Under the pieces are notes generated by a model. The model saw nothing but the letters and a program-made list of their open reading frames with translations, had not been told where the DNA came from and made no database searches. A program made the translations under genes and the position numbers. This document shows positions 1-9,405 of a DNA stretch of 64,000 bases, in pieces; within the stretch, counting starts at the first letter, position 1; each line of letters starts with the position of its first letter. Location of the stretch: positions 329,191 to 393,190 of the forward strand of contig NZ_JAJEWQ010000001.1 in NCBI RefSeq assembly GCF_020687805.1, given 5' to 3'. This DNA is from Planctobacterium marinum. Lineage in GTDB: Bacteria > Pseudomonadota > Gammaproteobacteria > Enterobacterales > Alteromonadaceae.

Positions 1-1
1 A

Positions 2-262
2 AGACTGGCCAGCCACGATGTCAGTGAACACCATAGATTATTGAAAGAAATTGAGCAGGCTGAGCACAATGTCTGGCAGGCCATCGCATTAGCTACTGCG
101 GATATCAATCCTTCGTTGATTTCCGAAGTGTCCGCAGCTTCCCCAATGTCTTTGAAGCCAAAAGATAAAGAGTGGATGGAAAAATGTCTTGTGGAGTCCA
201 GCTTGCCGTTGCTGGAAGAGGGCGATTTTACGCCTATTCGCTTTTTACAGGATCGCCGGTAG
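2..262 (+). CDS. C-terminal end of an unrecognised protein (5' truncated by window)
   Basis: The frame is open from the first bases of the window to a TAG at 260-262, so only the last 86 residues of a longer gene are visible. A TTG at 41 could be read as a start, but the open frame upstream of it argues for a gene beginning outside the window. The visible part is acidic and probably helical, without signal peptide, membrane segment or a motif I recognise, and ends FLQDRR. The next gene, on the same strand, starts about 130 bases downstream. No function can be proposed. Confidence 0.6.
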   Translation, partial: RLASHDVSEHHRLLKEIEQAEHNVWQAIALATADINPSLISEVSAASPMSLKPKDKEWMEKCLVESSLPLLEEGDFTPIRFLQDRR

Positions 263-393
263 CGCGCAGCGCGTTTCGATGTTCAGAATAATCGGGGTAA
301 AAACGGTGTTGCTCTGGATAAGGCTTAATTTTTGCTTAAAATCTGTTATTCATGTCTTCTTTGACGATCAGACACATTTTTGACGGGTGCATT

Positions 394-1365
394 ATGAGCA
401 AATATCTGCCGCTGTTGCTAATTACATTATCACTATCCACATCCACCTGCCTGGCACAACAATCTGCTGCCCTGAAACTGTACAATCTTGAACTGGGCGG
501 TGATAAAACCCTTCAGCAACAGTTGGGAGTCAGCCCGCAAAGCTTTTTCTTATCAGATGGAAATAACCAGGAACCGGGCAAGTCCCTGTCCGTGAAAGAG
601 CGGGCAGAAAATCAGATAGCCTGTAAACAGAGTGGTTTTGGTGTTGGTAAAGTGCTTAGCCAAATCTACCATGATCTTGCGGCACAAGACGAATATCTGG
701 AAGCACGCAAGGAGTCTCTTAATCAACGAATCAAAGAGGACCTTAGCAACACAGAAAAAACCGTGATACACAGTGTTAGTAAACGTTTTGCTCAGCCCGT
801 TTGCCATTGGGCATTTAACTCAGCAGAATATGTTAATAAAGAAGTACCCACCGTCGTGACTAAATTTATCAATAAGTCTGGCGTGAAAAAACTGGCCACG
901 CTGACTTTTAGTGTCAATCATTCAGGCAAATTACTGTCACTAAAAGCGGAACAACTGGTGGAGCGGCTGGACTCCGAACGCCTGGACACTATTTTGGCGG
1001 CTATCGCAAAACGCTATAACATTGAAATTGACGCGATTGCCATGCTTAGCAAAACCAAACAAAAACAGATCCTGGACGGTAAGCAAGCTATCAGCTTTCA
1101 GGTTGATAATGCACAATGTGATATTCAGGTCAGTAATACTTATTACCGAAGTGATGCAGCGGCGCGTTTTTTCGGTGTTGAAGAGGCGCATGGCTATATC
1201 GAATTTGGTTGTCAGTTGCCAGCATTACGCGATTTTGACGATGCGAAATTGGCGGCCTATGTGACGCAGCGTGTCACCGAATCGGTCAGTCAGCTATTGG
1301 CAAAACACAAAGCCCAAATGAAAGCTGAAGGACAAAAAGAACAACATTCGGGATTTGTGTTTTAA
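394..1365 (+). CDS. Secreted protein of unknown function
   Basis: A protein of 323 residues beginning MSKYLPLLLITLSL, a typical Sec signal peptide with probable cleavage after CLAQ. An upstream ATG at 352 would put 14 polar residues before the hydrophobic core, so the ATG at 394 is preferred. The mature part contains scattered Cys residues (IACKQ, PVCHW, AQCDI, FGCQL), which may form disulfides in the periplasm. A central helical region and a charged, Lys/Gln-rich C-terminus are visible. I do not recognise a family. It is followed by a convergent galM-like gene about 90 bases away, so it is probably monocistronic or ends a unit with the preceding gene. Confidence 0.75.
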   Translation: MSKYLPLLLITLSLSTSTCLAQQSAALKLYNLELGGDKTLQQQLGVSPQSFFLSDGNNQEPGKSLSVKERAENQIACKQSGFGVGKVLSQIYHDLAAQDEYLEARKESLNQRIKEDLSNTEKTVIHSVSKRFAQPVCHWAFNSAEYVNKEVPTVVTKFINKSGVKKLATLTFSVNHSGKLLSLKAEQLVERLDSERLDTILAAIAKRYNIEIDAIAMLSKTKQKQILDGKQAISFQVDNAQCDIQVSNTYYRSDAAARFFGVEEAHGYIEFGCQLPALRDFDDAKLAAYVTQRVTESVSQLLAKHKAQMKAEGQKEQHSGFVF

Positions 1366-1453
1366 TGCCGGTTTAAAGAAACAGCTTAACTCAAGTACAA
1401 GCTGAGTTGCTCTGAAAAACCTTTAAATGACTCTTTTAAAATTAATCAAATAA

Positions 1454-2386
1454 TCATTCGTTCACCAGCATTCGATAGCGAATTTTTTTCCTGAATGGTT
1501 TCTCTGGTGTCGTAAATTCAAAGGGAAAGTCGGGTTTATTGGGAGCATCGGGATAGTATTGGGGTTCAATGCAGATACCGTTACGCGGCACAAATGGCGA
1601 CCCCATATGATCTGCAGTGTAAACCTGTACGCCGGGGTAGTCAGAATATACTTCCAGTGCAACACCGCTTTCTTTACTGCTCAAACGCGCCACAGGCACA
1701 TTGTCATCGGTACGGGATACCACAAAATTATGATCAAGACTGGTGGTAATCTGTTTAGGGCTGGTGAAATCAAAGTCCGCCGGTACAGTCGCTATGTCGC
1801 CGGTGGGAATATTGTCTGCCGCAACCGGCGTGTATGTGGCGGCATTGAGTGTTAACCAGTGACTATTGATGTTCTTGTTGTGTTCAGCCAGATTAAAATA
1901 GGCGTGACCAGTTGGCCCAACCGGGACTTTACTGGCAGAAGTGGCTGAAAACTCGATGCGTAATTTATTGTTTTCTGTTACCTGATAACTCACCTCAAAA
2001 TGAATAGGGCCGGGGTAACCTTCTGCTGCGCGTTTTTGATGCAGGTAAGTGAGAGTGAGTTTGTCTTTGGTTTGTTCCTTAAGTTGCCAGTAGACGTTTT
2101 GTAAGCCATCTTTACCACCGTGCAGGTGATTTTCCCCTTCATTTGCGCCCAGATAAATTGTCTGACCATCGATAATGACCTGAGATTGAGCAATCCGGTT
2201 GGCGTAGGGGCCAGCAATAGCCCCCATACAGGCGCCGTCCTGCAAATAATCTTCAATGTGGTCATAACCAACAATGACGTTCTGCCCGCGAGAAATTTGC
2301 GTACACCAGTCAATAAGGCGGGCCCCGAAGTTAAGAATGGTAGCCTGATTGCCGTTAGCGGAAGAAATTTGCCAGGTTTGTAACAT
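1454..2386 (-). CDS. galM: Aldose 1-epimerase (mutarotase)
   Basis: Interconverts alpha and beta anomers of aldoses such as galactose in the cytoplasm. The 310-residue length fits the family. Visible hallmarks in order: NFGARLIDW near the start, a GPYANRI segment around residue 60, NHLHGG near residue 87 (first His), GPTGHAYFNL around 160 (catalytic His region), and an Asp-containing YTADHMGSPF followed by GICIEPQYYPDAPN, which carries the general-base Glu. There is no signal peptide. No other galactose genes lie nearby; it follows the flavin oxidase gene on the same strand, separated by a strong inverted repeat that probably ends the upstream transcript. Confidence 0.9.
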   Translation of the reverse strand: MLQTWQISSANGNQATILNFGARLIDWCTQISRGQNVIVGYDHIEDYLQDGACMGAIAGPYANRIAQSQVIIDGQTIYLGANEGENHLHGGKDGLQNVYWQLKEQTKDKLTLTYLHQKRAAEGYPGPIHFEVSYQVTENNKLRIEFSATSASKVPVGPTGHAYFNLAEHNKNINSHWLTLNAATYTPVAADNIPTGDIATVPADFDFTSPKQITTSLDHNFVVSRTDDNVPVARLSSKESGVALEVYSDYPGVQVYTADHMGSPFVPRNGICIEPQYYPDAPNKPDFPFEFTTPEKPFRKKIRYRMLVNE

Positions 2387-2503
2387 ATGAAAAGCTATAG
2401 CGTTAATCTTATCTGTAGCGGATTAAAACCATATTAACCGCGGGAATCAACTGTAAAAGTGCAATAAACAATTTAAATAAATGAACTGGTGAATAAAGCA
2501 AAC

Positions 2504-2548
2504 GCCGGATTGCGCGACAGACACTGATTTTGCACCCCGCAATCCGGC
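2504..2548 (-). terminator. Inverted repeat between oxidase gene and galM
   Basis: Perfect 11-base arms, GCCGGATTGCG at 2504-2514 and CGCAATCCGGC at 2538-2548, with a 23-base loop, just downstream of the stop of the flavin oxidase gene on the minus strand. There is only a weak T tract after it, so it may be an attenuator or mRNA-stabilising hairpin rather than a classical terminator. Confidence 0.5.
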
Positions 2549-2554
2549 TGAAGA

Positions 2555-4396
2555 TTAAATGATGGTTTTTCGGGTTCTCAGATGATTAAATCTGTCCTCC
2601 ACGTAGGTCTTTTTGATACTGACCAATTCATCATAATTGTCCTGAAAGTACACTTTTGTGGCAATACCCGGATCTTTAAAGCTGATAAACGCGCCATAAG
2701 CGCCTTCTATCTGGGTTCTTTGTGACACATCAATCCAGTCCATAGCCCGGTTGGTATCGACAAAGACCTTGTTGGTTTGAAGCTCCAGTTTGTTTTTGAT
2801 GCTTTCGTTCCACCAGGTCTGATATTGAATAGTGTATTGGCAAGGGCGATACGGAAAAGCCACGCCCAGTTCCTTTGGGTTTTGCCAGGGTTTCTGACAT
2901 GCAGTCTCTTGTGAAACGCCCATATCCTGATAAAAATCCCCCACAATTGCCCCCAGGGTTACATAACTAAATAAGCCCAGGTGTTCGCTTTCAGGGCTTA
3001 GTAAATTGGAGGAAAGTGTCCTGATCAACTGTTTGCGGCTGGTGTCATTCCATAGCCCTGAACTTTTGGCCGGAACCAGTTTTGAACTGATTTTATGGGG
3101 AGCAGGGGCATCATAATCTGGCGTAAACGGCGTCCCCTGCAACAAGGCGGTATTGCCCGGGCCCTGGCCAGAATAGCGACTGACATCGGCGATAGAGTTT
3201 CTTCCCCAGTCACCCATTAAATCCACCGGGTATTTGGCATCATCATCGTTTTGACCGGCGCCATTGGCCGGGTAAATCACCACTGTAGCCTTCGTGCCGC
3301 CGACACTGGCAAAAGCGCGATCAATAAAGTTCTGCAACTGGTTTTCGTTACCCTGCCAGTACCCATACATCAAACAATGGTGGTATATGCCGTTTTTGTA
3401 AGCCTTGTCAAAATCACCGTCGAAGTGTTTCGCATTGATTTTCAGGTTTGTACCCAGCAATTCAGTGTTGCTTTCGTTAATGGCGTCTTCCCAGGCTGTC
3501 AGTATTTTGTCTGTTGCGTAATCCTCAGAGGGTAACGGGCAGCTGGAATCTGTGCTCAATTGCGTGGGAGAGTTCCATTCAATGGTAAACCGGTGTATCT
3601 CATGTGGTAGCTCAAAAGTCTGGACTTTCCACTCGGTGACAATCCCATAACTCATACCGCCACCACCGCGTAACGCCCACAAAATATCGGAGTGCTGTTT
3701 TTCAGTGGCGGTGATCCGGGTGCCATCACCTAAAATGATTGTGGCTTCTTTCAGGTGCTCACAGCACATACCGTGCTTTCTGGTCCAGGGGCCCCAGCCT
3801 CCGCCCTGAATAAACCCCGATAGGGCAACGGTAGCACAGGTTCCATGCGGTATCATTCGGTCCTGTTTTGCCAAAAGTGGCGTTAGCTCATAAAAGCGGT
3901 ATCCGGCGCCGATGGTCGCTATGCCATCGTCATCAATTTCAATTTTGGGTTTTAACCCGGTAATATCTATTAAAACCGTGTTGTCTCCACTGGATTCACC
4001 AGCATGGTCGTGCCCTCCGGTGCGAACTCTCACCGGTAAATTATATTTAACTGCCATATGATACGTGGTTTGTACCTCTTCGGTTGAGGTACACATAACA
4101 ATTGCGAAGGGATGGTACTGATAGCGGGTATTAAACACCATGGCTTCTGTTTGATAGGTGTTTAAGCCTGGGACCTGACTGGGAAAGTGGTTTGAAGGGG
4201 TTAACAGCCGCTTTTGATCAAAACCCTGTGCAAGCATGGCATCAAAAAACAGTTTAGCATTGTAAACCATCACGGAAAAAACACCCAACACCTGCCTTCT
4301 TTGCTGCATCGGATCATTTATTTTAGGATCCTCATGTTCCACTGAGCCTAACATTGCTGTTGGCGCGCTAATATCAAACCTTTCTTGCTGTGACAT
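2555..4396 (-). CDS. FAD-linked oxidase of the berberine bridge enzyme-like family
   Basis: A 613-residue flavoprotein oxidase. The PCMH-type FAD-binding domain occupies roughly residues 90-270: RVRTGGHDHAG (His129, the usual 8-alpha-His FAD attachment), then SGFIQGGGWGPWTRKHG and MCCEHL (Cys211/212, the position of the second, 6-S-Cys bond in bicovalent family members), then LRGGGGMSYGIVTEW. The C-terminus has the BBE domain with YFQDNYDELVSIKKTY. Family members oxidise sugars, alkaloids or polyketides; substrate is not evident here. No signal peptide is seen. About 80 residues precede the FAD domain, longer than many relatives. Neighbours (galM downstream) make a carbohydrate substrate conceivable, but this is inference. 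Confidence 0.88.
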   Translation of the reverse strand: MSQQERFDISAPTAMLGSVEHEDPKINDPMQQRRQVLGVFSVMVYNAKLFFDAMLAQGFDQKRLLTPSNHFPSQVPGLNTYQTEAMVFNTRYQYHPFAIVMCTSTEEVQTTYHMAVKYNLPVRVRTGGHDHAGESSGDNTVLIDITGLKPKIEIDDDGIATIGAGYRFYELTPLLAKQDRMIPHGTCATVALSGFIQGGGWGPWTRKHGMCCEHLKEATIILGDGTRITATEKQHSDILWALRGGGGMSYGIVTEWKVQTFELPHEIHRFTIEWNSPTQLSTDSSCPLPSEDYATDKILTAWEDAINESNTELLGTNLKINAKHFDGDFDKAYKNGIYHHCLMYGYWQGNENQLQNFIDRAFASVGGTKATVVIYPANGAGQNDDDAKYPVDLMGDWGRNSIADVSRYSGQGPGNTALLQGTPFTPDYDAPAPHKISSKLVPAKSSGLWNDTSRKQLIRTLSSNLLSPESEHLGLFSYVTLGAIVGDFYQDMGVSQETACQKPWQNPKELGVAFPYRPCQYTIQYQTWWNESIKNKLELQTNKVFVDTNRAMDWIDVSQRTQIEGAYGAFISFKDPGIATKVYFQDNYDELVSIKKTYVEDRFNHLRTRKTII

Positions 4397-4503
4397 AGTT
4401 ATATTCCTTATAGTGTTCCTTTGCCTGGGAGTAAGATTGTAGTGGTAAATAAAATAATTACCATTATGTCGAAATAATTAAACATAAAATATCAGAGAGT
4501 GAA

Positions 4504-5109
4504 ATGAATAACCCCGTTACCGAAAAGCCAATTAACTGTATCGTGTCCGTCGATGGACAGCCATTAAGTGCGACTCATCAAATCAGTGCGGTGCAGATGG
4601 TTTTGCATGCCGATCAGGAAAGTGTTGCGAGCATTACCATCAATGAATCTTCGCAAACCACTGATCAGATACATTTTCCAAAGCAAATTAATCCGCAGGC
4701 AAATGTAGAGGTGGCATTAGGGGATGCAGACCATTGCACCCGGGTATTTAGTGGTGAACTGATGGCGTTAGAGGCTCAGGTATCGTCAGGGGTAGGTACT
4801 CTGGTGGTTTTAAATGCGCTTACGGACATCGACTTTCCATTTGAGAACAACCCAGCGCAGTGTTTTACTTATGGCGAATCCTTACTGGACTTTAACGGCG
4901 TTGTGCATTTTGAGGACGCACCAGACGAAAACCATGACTATCCCACAGAAGTGGAGCTTACGGTTATCGGAAATGCCTCTTTAACACCGAATCAGCGAGT
5001 AAATCTGAAAAATTGCAGCCAATGGTTTGACGGTACGTATCAGGTATTGACGGTTAGCCATCGACTGGAAAACGCGCGCTGGCTAACGCAACTGGTGGTT
5101 AGCCGCTGA
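4504..5109 (+). CDS. Small phage late-control gpD / VgrG-like protein
   Basis: 201 residues. The N-terminal half resembles the first beta domain of gpD/gp27/VgrG proteins (a vDGQPL strand, ASITINE, then FSGELMALEA), and the C-terminal 60 residues resemble the last part of that fold: a GNASLTPNQRVNLKNC strand, a FDGTYQVLTVSH strand and a final LVVSR. The central domain of full-length gpD (usually over 300 residues in total) is missing, and there are no tail genes nearby. It starts 107 bases from the divergent flavin oxidase gene and converges almost without gap on the MarC gene. The similarity is judged by eye; it could be a domesticated remnant or a standalone adaptor. ATG at 4504 follows a GAGAGTGAA stretch that can serve as ribosome-binding site. 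Confidence 0.5.
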   Translation: MNNPVTEKPINCIVSVDGQPLSATHQISAVQMVLHADQESVASITINESSQTTDQIHFPKQINPQANVEVALGDADHCTRVFSGELMALEAQVSSGVGTLVVLNALTDIDFPFENNPAQCFTYGESLLDFNGVVHFEDAPDENHDYPTEVELTVIGNASLTPNQRVNLKNCSQWFDGTYQVLTVSHRLENARWLTQLVVSR

Positions 5110-5111
5110 TT

Positions 5112-5720
5112 TTAAAGGGGGGCTTTTTTAAGTAATCCGAAAAGCCCGTTGATAAACATTTGTACTGACATGATCAGCAACAACATCCCCATCAAGCGTT
5201 CCAAAGCTAACAGACCTTTGTCTTTTAGTATGCGCAGCATAAAAGGTGCGGATAACAAAACAACCATAGTAATTGCCCATGCAATCAATACCGAAAGGGT
5301 GAGCATGGGTAAACTCAACTGAGAGGTCTTTGACATGACCATCAGGGTTGCCAGCGCTGAGGGGCCGGCAATCATGGGCATGGCAATTGGTACTACGAAT
5401 GGTTCACCTTCACCACCAAATATGCTGTGTCCTTTTGGGGGCGGGAATATCATTTTGATGCCAATCACGAACAGAATAACCCCACCTGCAATGGTTACCG
5501 CTTCAGTTTGCAATCCAAATAACTTTAAAAAATGCTCACCGAAGAACAAAAAGATCAATAACAGCGCCAGACCTATCAGAGTTTCTCTGAAGATAATTTT
5601 GCGTTTTCTTTCTTTTGGAACCTCTTTGAGTACCGATAAAATGATGGGTACATTACCAAATGGATCGATAACGAATAACAGCACCAGGGTCAGTGAGATA
5701 ATTGAATCCAGAATTTCCAC
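5112..5720 (-). CDS. yhgN: MarC/YhgN family inner-membrane protein
   Basis: A 202-residue protein with about six hydrophobic segments, matching the usual MarC-family length. Diagnostic stretches include DPFGNVPI in the first helix, ETVTIAGGVILF-like and IGIKMIFPP in the third, and VPIAMPMIAGPSALATLM in the fourth, all close to E. coli YhgN. The transported substrate of this family is unknown; the historical link of MarC to multidrug resistance has not held up. The gene ends 3 bases from the convergent gpD-like gene and is likely transcribed alone. Confidence 0.88.
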   Translation of the reverse strand: MEILDSIISLTLVLLFVIDPFGNVPIILSVLKEVPKERKRKIIFRETLIGLALLLIFLFFGEHFLKLFGLQTEAVTIAGGVILFVIGIKMIFPPPKGHSIFGGEGEPFVVPIAMPMIAGPSALATLMVMSKTSQLSLPMLTLSVLIAWAITMVVLLSAPFMLRILKDKGLLALERLMGMLLLIMSVQMFINGLFGLLKKAPL

Positions 5721-5902
5721 AATAAAGTTCCCAGAAAAAACAACTAATAATTTTTAGACTCTATTCTAGCTGATGATGTTGTTGAATTTCCAACTTCCTG
5801 AATTAGTTCATATTTTAATGGTGCGAAAGGCGTTGAGTTCAGTTTTGGTCGAAGAATGACAGGGCGGTAACCAGGTTAACATAATTTATCTATGACAGGC
5901 TT

Positions 5903-5943
5903 GTAACGTTACCTGTCACATGCAATCATTTGTGACAGGTAAC
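5903..5943. promoter_or_regulatory. Large inverted-repeat operator upstream of the RHH protein
   Basis: Perfect 12-base arms GTTACCTGTCAC (5908-5919) and GTGACAGGTAAC (5932-5943) separated by 12 bases. Each arm is itself nearly palindromic, so four GTKAC half-sites are present, and a further palindrome GTAACGTTAC covers 5903-5912. A third GACAGG lies at 5894-5899. The site sits just before the probable start of a ribbon-helix-helix gene and is a good candidate for autoregulation. Confidence 0.6.
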
Positions 5944-5964
5944 AATTGCTATGTGAGTACCGTG

Positions 5965-6330
5965 ATGAATGACGCTGACTTTTTCGTTGTTAAACAATAT
6001 TTAATGCGCAGCATTGCGCGCCCAGGCTTTTGGCAGGGGATTAGCCTTGAGCAAAAAAATAAATCTGTAACCAGTCTCCACCAGTTACCGGATGATAAGG
6101 CGCAGTGGCTAAACTGGATAGCAGATAATTTACAGCCTGAGCAACAGCAGAAGCTGAATGCATCTGTGCGAAAATCGCGGATGCGGCAAAAAGGCAAAGA
6201 CATTACAGTATCTGATGAAGCGCATCGCATACTGGTGGCGTTATCGGACAATGGCAGGTTGAGTTTTTCACAGGTAATAGAGCAAAAACTGAATCGGGCC
6301 TATTTAAACGCCATTCGCAAAGATAAGTAA
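5965..6330 (+). CDS. Ribbon-helix-helix DNA-binding protein, MatP-like
   Basis: 121 residues from the ATG at 5965; an earlier in-frame ATG at 5920 lies inside the operator repeat and would add 15 residues, so it is less likely. An N-terminal helical part with WLNWIADNLQPEQQQKL and basic VRKSRMRQKG is followed by a ribbon-helix-helix-like end: KDITVSDEAHRILVALS then LSFSQVIEQKL. The order (a W-containing helix, basic linker, beta strand, two helices with LS..IE) resembles MatP, which organises the Ter macrodomain, but identity is low and the classic MatP RKKSIDLE strand is replaced. A MatP paralogue or an unrelated RHH regulator are both possible. Its own upstream region carries GTKAC repeats that recall matS half-sites. 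Confidence 0.5.
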   Translation: MNDADFFVVKQYLMRSIARPGFWQGISLEQKNKSVTSLHQLPDDKAQWLNWIADNLQPEQQQKLNASVRKSRMRQKGKDITVSDEAHRILVALSDNGRLSFSQVIEQKLNRAYLNAIRKDK

Positions 6331-6517
6331 CGCCACATTTACAGGGAAATTCTTGTTCTGATTTAACTTTTTTGCATATAACGTCTTTTAATATGATGTT
6401 CCTTTAAGTAATCTGCAACTAATGGGTTTGGCTGCTGACGACCTCACAGTCGCTGAACTATCGAATATTTGGGATAACTGTTCAGGTTTCCTATCGTATC
6501 TAAGCTGGAATTAGTAA

Positions 6518-8365
6518 ATGACATCTATCAGTATTCGCGCAAGATTAATGCTAAGTGTTGGCGCAGTCGTGTTTGTCCTGGTCACCATTAATGGCATGGT
6601 AAATTATCTGCAGGCACGCTCCGGGCTCAAAAGTGGCGTAACCGAAATTATCAACCGCACCGGCGAAAATACCACCCGTTTTGTCGCCAATTGGTTCAGT
6701 GTAAAAAGCCAGATGGTTTCTGGTGCCGCGGAAGCGCTGCAATTAGGAAACAGCATTCAGGATACCGTACAACAAGGTCAACTCGCGGGTAAATTCGAAG
6801 TAATGTACGTTGGAGCCGGTGACGGACGTATGTTGACCTATCCGGCAATAAACCTGCCAGCGGACTACGATCCCAGAACACGTCCCTGGTACAGGCAGGC
6901 ACAGCAAGCCGCGAAACAGATAGTTACTCCACCGTATCAGGATGCCAGCTCAGGCAACATCGTTATGACGTTTGCGCAACCGGTGGCCAATGATGTTATC
7001 GCCGCGGATGTCGAACTGGGGGACGTGGTTGAAGAAGTATTAGGGGTAAAAATTGGTGAATCCGGTTATGCCGCGCTGATCGACGGTGAAGGGAAGTTCT
7101 TAGTACATCCTGACAAATCGAAGGTCGGTAAGTCATTGTCCAGTTTTGGTGGCGGAACCCGCTTAGGCAATAAAGCCAGCGAAATTGAAATAGACGGCGA
7201 AACCTGGATGGCAGCAACCTTTGCCATTGACGGTGTTGACTGGAAATTACTGTTGGCCATGGAAGAGTCAGATGCCATGTCTGGTCTGGGGATGATTGCG
7301 GTAACTAACCTGTTGATATCTGCAGCTACAATTGGTCTGGTGGTTTTGGTTTCCGGATTTATGATCTCCTTATTATTACAGCCGCTTGTGTCGCTCAATA
7401 AAGCCATGTCAGATATCTGCAAAGGCGATGCGGATCTCACCAAGCGTCTGGAAGTAAAAAGTGAAGATGAGATAGGCCGTTTAAGTCAATCTTTTAACCA
7501 TTTTATTAAGATTATTCACGATTTAGTGTCAGATACTATGACCTCCGCCAGTCGCCTGACAAACTTGTCTAACTCGGCTCGCGACAACGCCCAAAATAAC
7601 AATCATGCGATTCAGGTACAGCAATCAGAGATAAGCCAGGTGGCCGCCGCAATTAATCAAATGTCGACAACCTCTTCTCATGTGGCAGACAACGCCACAG
7701 ATACGGCAACCGCAGCACAAAAGGCGGCTGAAGAAGGCAATAATGGCATGAAGAACGCCGGCGAAAACAAAAAACGGATGGAAAACCTGACGCGTCAAAT
7801 CGATGAGACAACCGTAACGATCAATCGTCTCGATGAGCAGGCTCAGCAAATCAACAGTATACTGTCTACGATTCAGGGAATTGCAGAGCAAACTAACCTG
7901 TTAGCCTTAAATGCTGCCATCGAAGCCGCACGTGCCGGTGAACAGGGAAGAGGATTTGCGGTGGTTGCCGATGAGGTGAGGGCGCTTTCCGGTCGTACAC
8001 ATGAAGCAACGGGTGAAATTCAGAATGTTATTAAGGAACTACAGGAACAAACCCAAAATGCGGTGAATATCATGGAGCAAAGTAAAGCTCTGACCGCTGA
8101 AACAGGCGCCAGTGCCCAGGAAGTGACCAGCAGTTTAATGCGTATCGCAGAAGCCATTGAAGACATCTCCGGCAGGGCTAATACCATTGCAAATGCCTCC
8201 AGAGAGCAATATACCTCGACGGAAGAGATTAACCGAATTGCGACAGCGATACACGACGCTTCAAATCAGTTGGCGGAAAACGTGCACCAGGCCACAACGC
8301 AATCGGATGAATTGCATGCACTGAGTGAGCAAATTGATGGTAATCTGGCCCGGTTTAAGGTTTAG
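6518..8365 (+). CDS. Methyl-accepting chemotaxis protein with periplasmic Cache domain
   Basis: A 615-residue transmembrane chemoreceptor. After an N-terminal membrane helix (residues about 10-28) a periplasmic dCache-type sensor runs to about 250 and contains the [11 protein letters not shown] motif typical of Cache_1 ligand pockets. A second membrane helix (about 255-285) leads to a HAMP domain ending in [11 protein letters not shown], then the cytoplasmic signalling domain with the conserved hairpin tip [20 protein letters not shown] and [12 protein letters not shown]. There is no C-terminal CheR-tether pentapeptide; the protein ends NLARFKV. Ligand unknown; many such Cache domains sense amino acids or organic acids. 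A terminator follows directly. Confidence 0.93.
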   Translation: MTSISIRARLMLSVGAVVFVLVTINGMVNYLQARSGLKSGVTEIINRTGENTTRFVANWFSVKSQMVSGAAEALQLGNSIQDTVQQGQLAGKFEVMYVGAGDGRMLTYPAINLPADYDPRTRPWYRQAQQAAKQIVTPPYQDASSGNIVMTFAQPVANDVIAADVELGDVVEEVLGVKIGESGYAALIDGEGKFLVHPDKSKVGKSLSSFGGGTRLGNKASEIEIDGETWMAATFAIDGVDWKLLLAMEESDAMSGLGMIAVTNLLISAATIGLVVLVSGFMISLLLQPLVSLNKAMSDICKGDADLTKRLEVKSEDEIGRLSQSFNHFIKIIHDLVSDTMTSASRLTNLSNSARDNAQNNNHAIQVQQSEISQVAAAINQMSTTSSHVADNATDTATAAQKAAEEGNNGMKNAGENKKRMENLTRQIDETTVTINRLDEQAQQINSILSTIQGIAEQTNLLALNAAIEAARAGEQGRGFAVVADEVRALSGRTHEATGEIQNVIKELQEQTQNAVNIMEQSKALTAETGASAQEVTSSLMRIAEAIEDISGRANTIANASREQYTSTEEINRIATAIHDASNQLAENVHQATTQSDELHALSEQIDGNLARFKV

Positions 8366-8389
8366 ATTTAAGCTTTACGACAGGACAAC

Positions 8390-8417
8390 AAAAAAGCCGC
8401 TCAACAGCGGCTTTTTC
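8390..8417. terminator. Bidirectional rho-independent terminator
   Basis: AAAAAAGCCGCT, a short loop and AGCGGCTTTTTC lie between the chemoreceptor (plus strand) and gpmA (minus strand). The stem has A/T tracts on both sides, so it can serve both convergent transcripts. Confidence 0.85.
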
Positions 8418-8438
8418 AATGGGCTAGCACTAAAACAA

Positions 8439-9185
8439 TTATTTAGATTTACCCTGATTCGCTACAGCATCCATCATCTTTTTGATTTCTGCCGGATCAC
8501 CCAAATACTGTTTGCTGATGGGCTTCAGGTTTTCATCTAATTCATACACCAACGGAACACCCGTAGGGATATTGAGCTCCAACACTTCTTCATCTGACAT
8601 GTCGTCCAGATATTTCACCAGAGCCCGTAAGCTGTTGCCGTGCGCCGCGATAATGACTTTTTTGCCGCCGCGAATTTCAGGCACTATGGTATCGTGCCAG
8701 TAAGGCAAAACACGGTCGATAGTTAATGCCAGGCTTTCTGCTTTAGGCAGGATACGTGGATCAATGCCTGCGTAACGCTTGTCATGCGCCGGGAAGTGTT
8801 CATCAGACTCATCCACTGCCGGGGGGGGGATATCAAAGCTACGACGCCAGATTTTCACCTGATCTTCACCATGCTTCTCAGCGGTTTCTGCTTTGTTTAA
8901 ACCTGTCAATGCGCCATAGTGTCTTTCGTTAAGACGCCAGTGACGAATAACCGGAGTGTAGAGTTCCTTCATTTCATCCAGTGCTATCCACAGGGTTCGC
9001 ATGGCGCGGGTTAACACGGAAGTAAATGCCAGATCAAAACTGAATCCGTTTTCTTTTAACAGTTTGCCCGCCATTTTGGCCTGAGCAACACCGGTATCTG
9101 TTAGATCAACATCGTGCCAGCCGGTGAAGCGGTTTTCTTTGTTCCAGGTGCTTTCACCATGTCTGATAAGTACGAGTTTATGCAT
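8439..9185 (-). CDS. gpmA: 2,3-bisphosphoglycerate-dependent phosphoglycerate mutase
   Basis: Glycolytic enzyme interconverting 3- and 2-phosphoglycerate. 248 residues, the normal length. The catalytic His lies in [12 protein letters not shown] at the N-terminus, followed by the family signature [15 protein letters not shown]; the second His is in [16 protein letters not shown] and the acid in [12 protein letters not shown] stretch of nine G (8821-8829 on the plus strand) encodes three prolines in a variable loop. Start ATG at 9185 is preceded by an AAGGAGAC-type site. Monocistronic, with its own upstream gap of about 220 bases. Confidence 0.96.
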   Translation of the reverse strand: MHKLVLIRHGESTWNKENRFTGWHDVDLTDTGVAQAKMAGKLLKENGFSFDLAFTSVLTRAMRTLWIALDEMKELYTPVIRHWRLNERHYGALTGLNKAETAEKHGEDQVKIWRRSFDIPPPAVDESDEHFPAHDKRYAGIDPRILPKAESLALTIDRVLPYWHDTIVPEIRGGKKVIIAAHGNSLRALVKYLDDMSDEEVLELNIPTGVPLVYELDENLKPISKQYLGDPAEIKKMMDAVANQGKSK

Positions 9186-9405
9186 TTAAAAAGTCTCCTT
9201 AATCACTGAGAGATAGCTTGAGTGTTAAATTGGATTTATGTGCGCTTAGTAGGGGGGCAAGCGGCTGATTTTTTCCGACTAGTTTAGAACAAAGCACAAG
9301 GCAATGTCATGGCATAAATAATTATTTGTCATAACTTTGTCGGGATTGTCTTGTCGTTTGGGCATATTACTCGGGACCAGCTGATGATCCCGATACCATG
9401 TTGTA

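Noticed and set aside
1381-1412. Possible terminator after the secreted protein at 394
   Set aside because: The stem AACTCA/TGAGTT is short and not followed by a T run.
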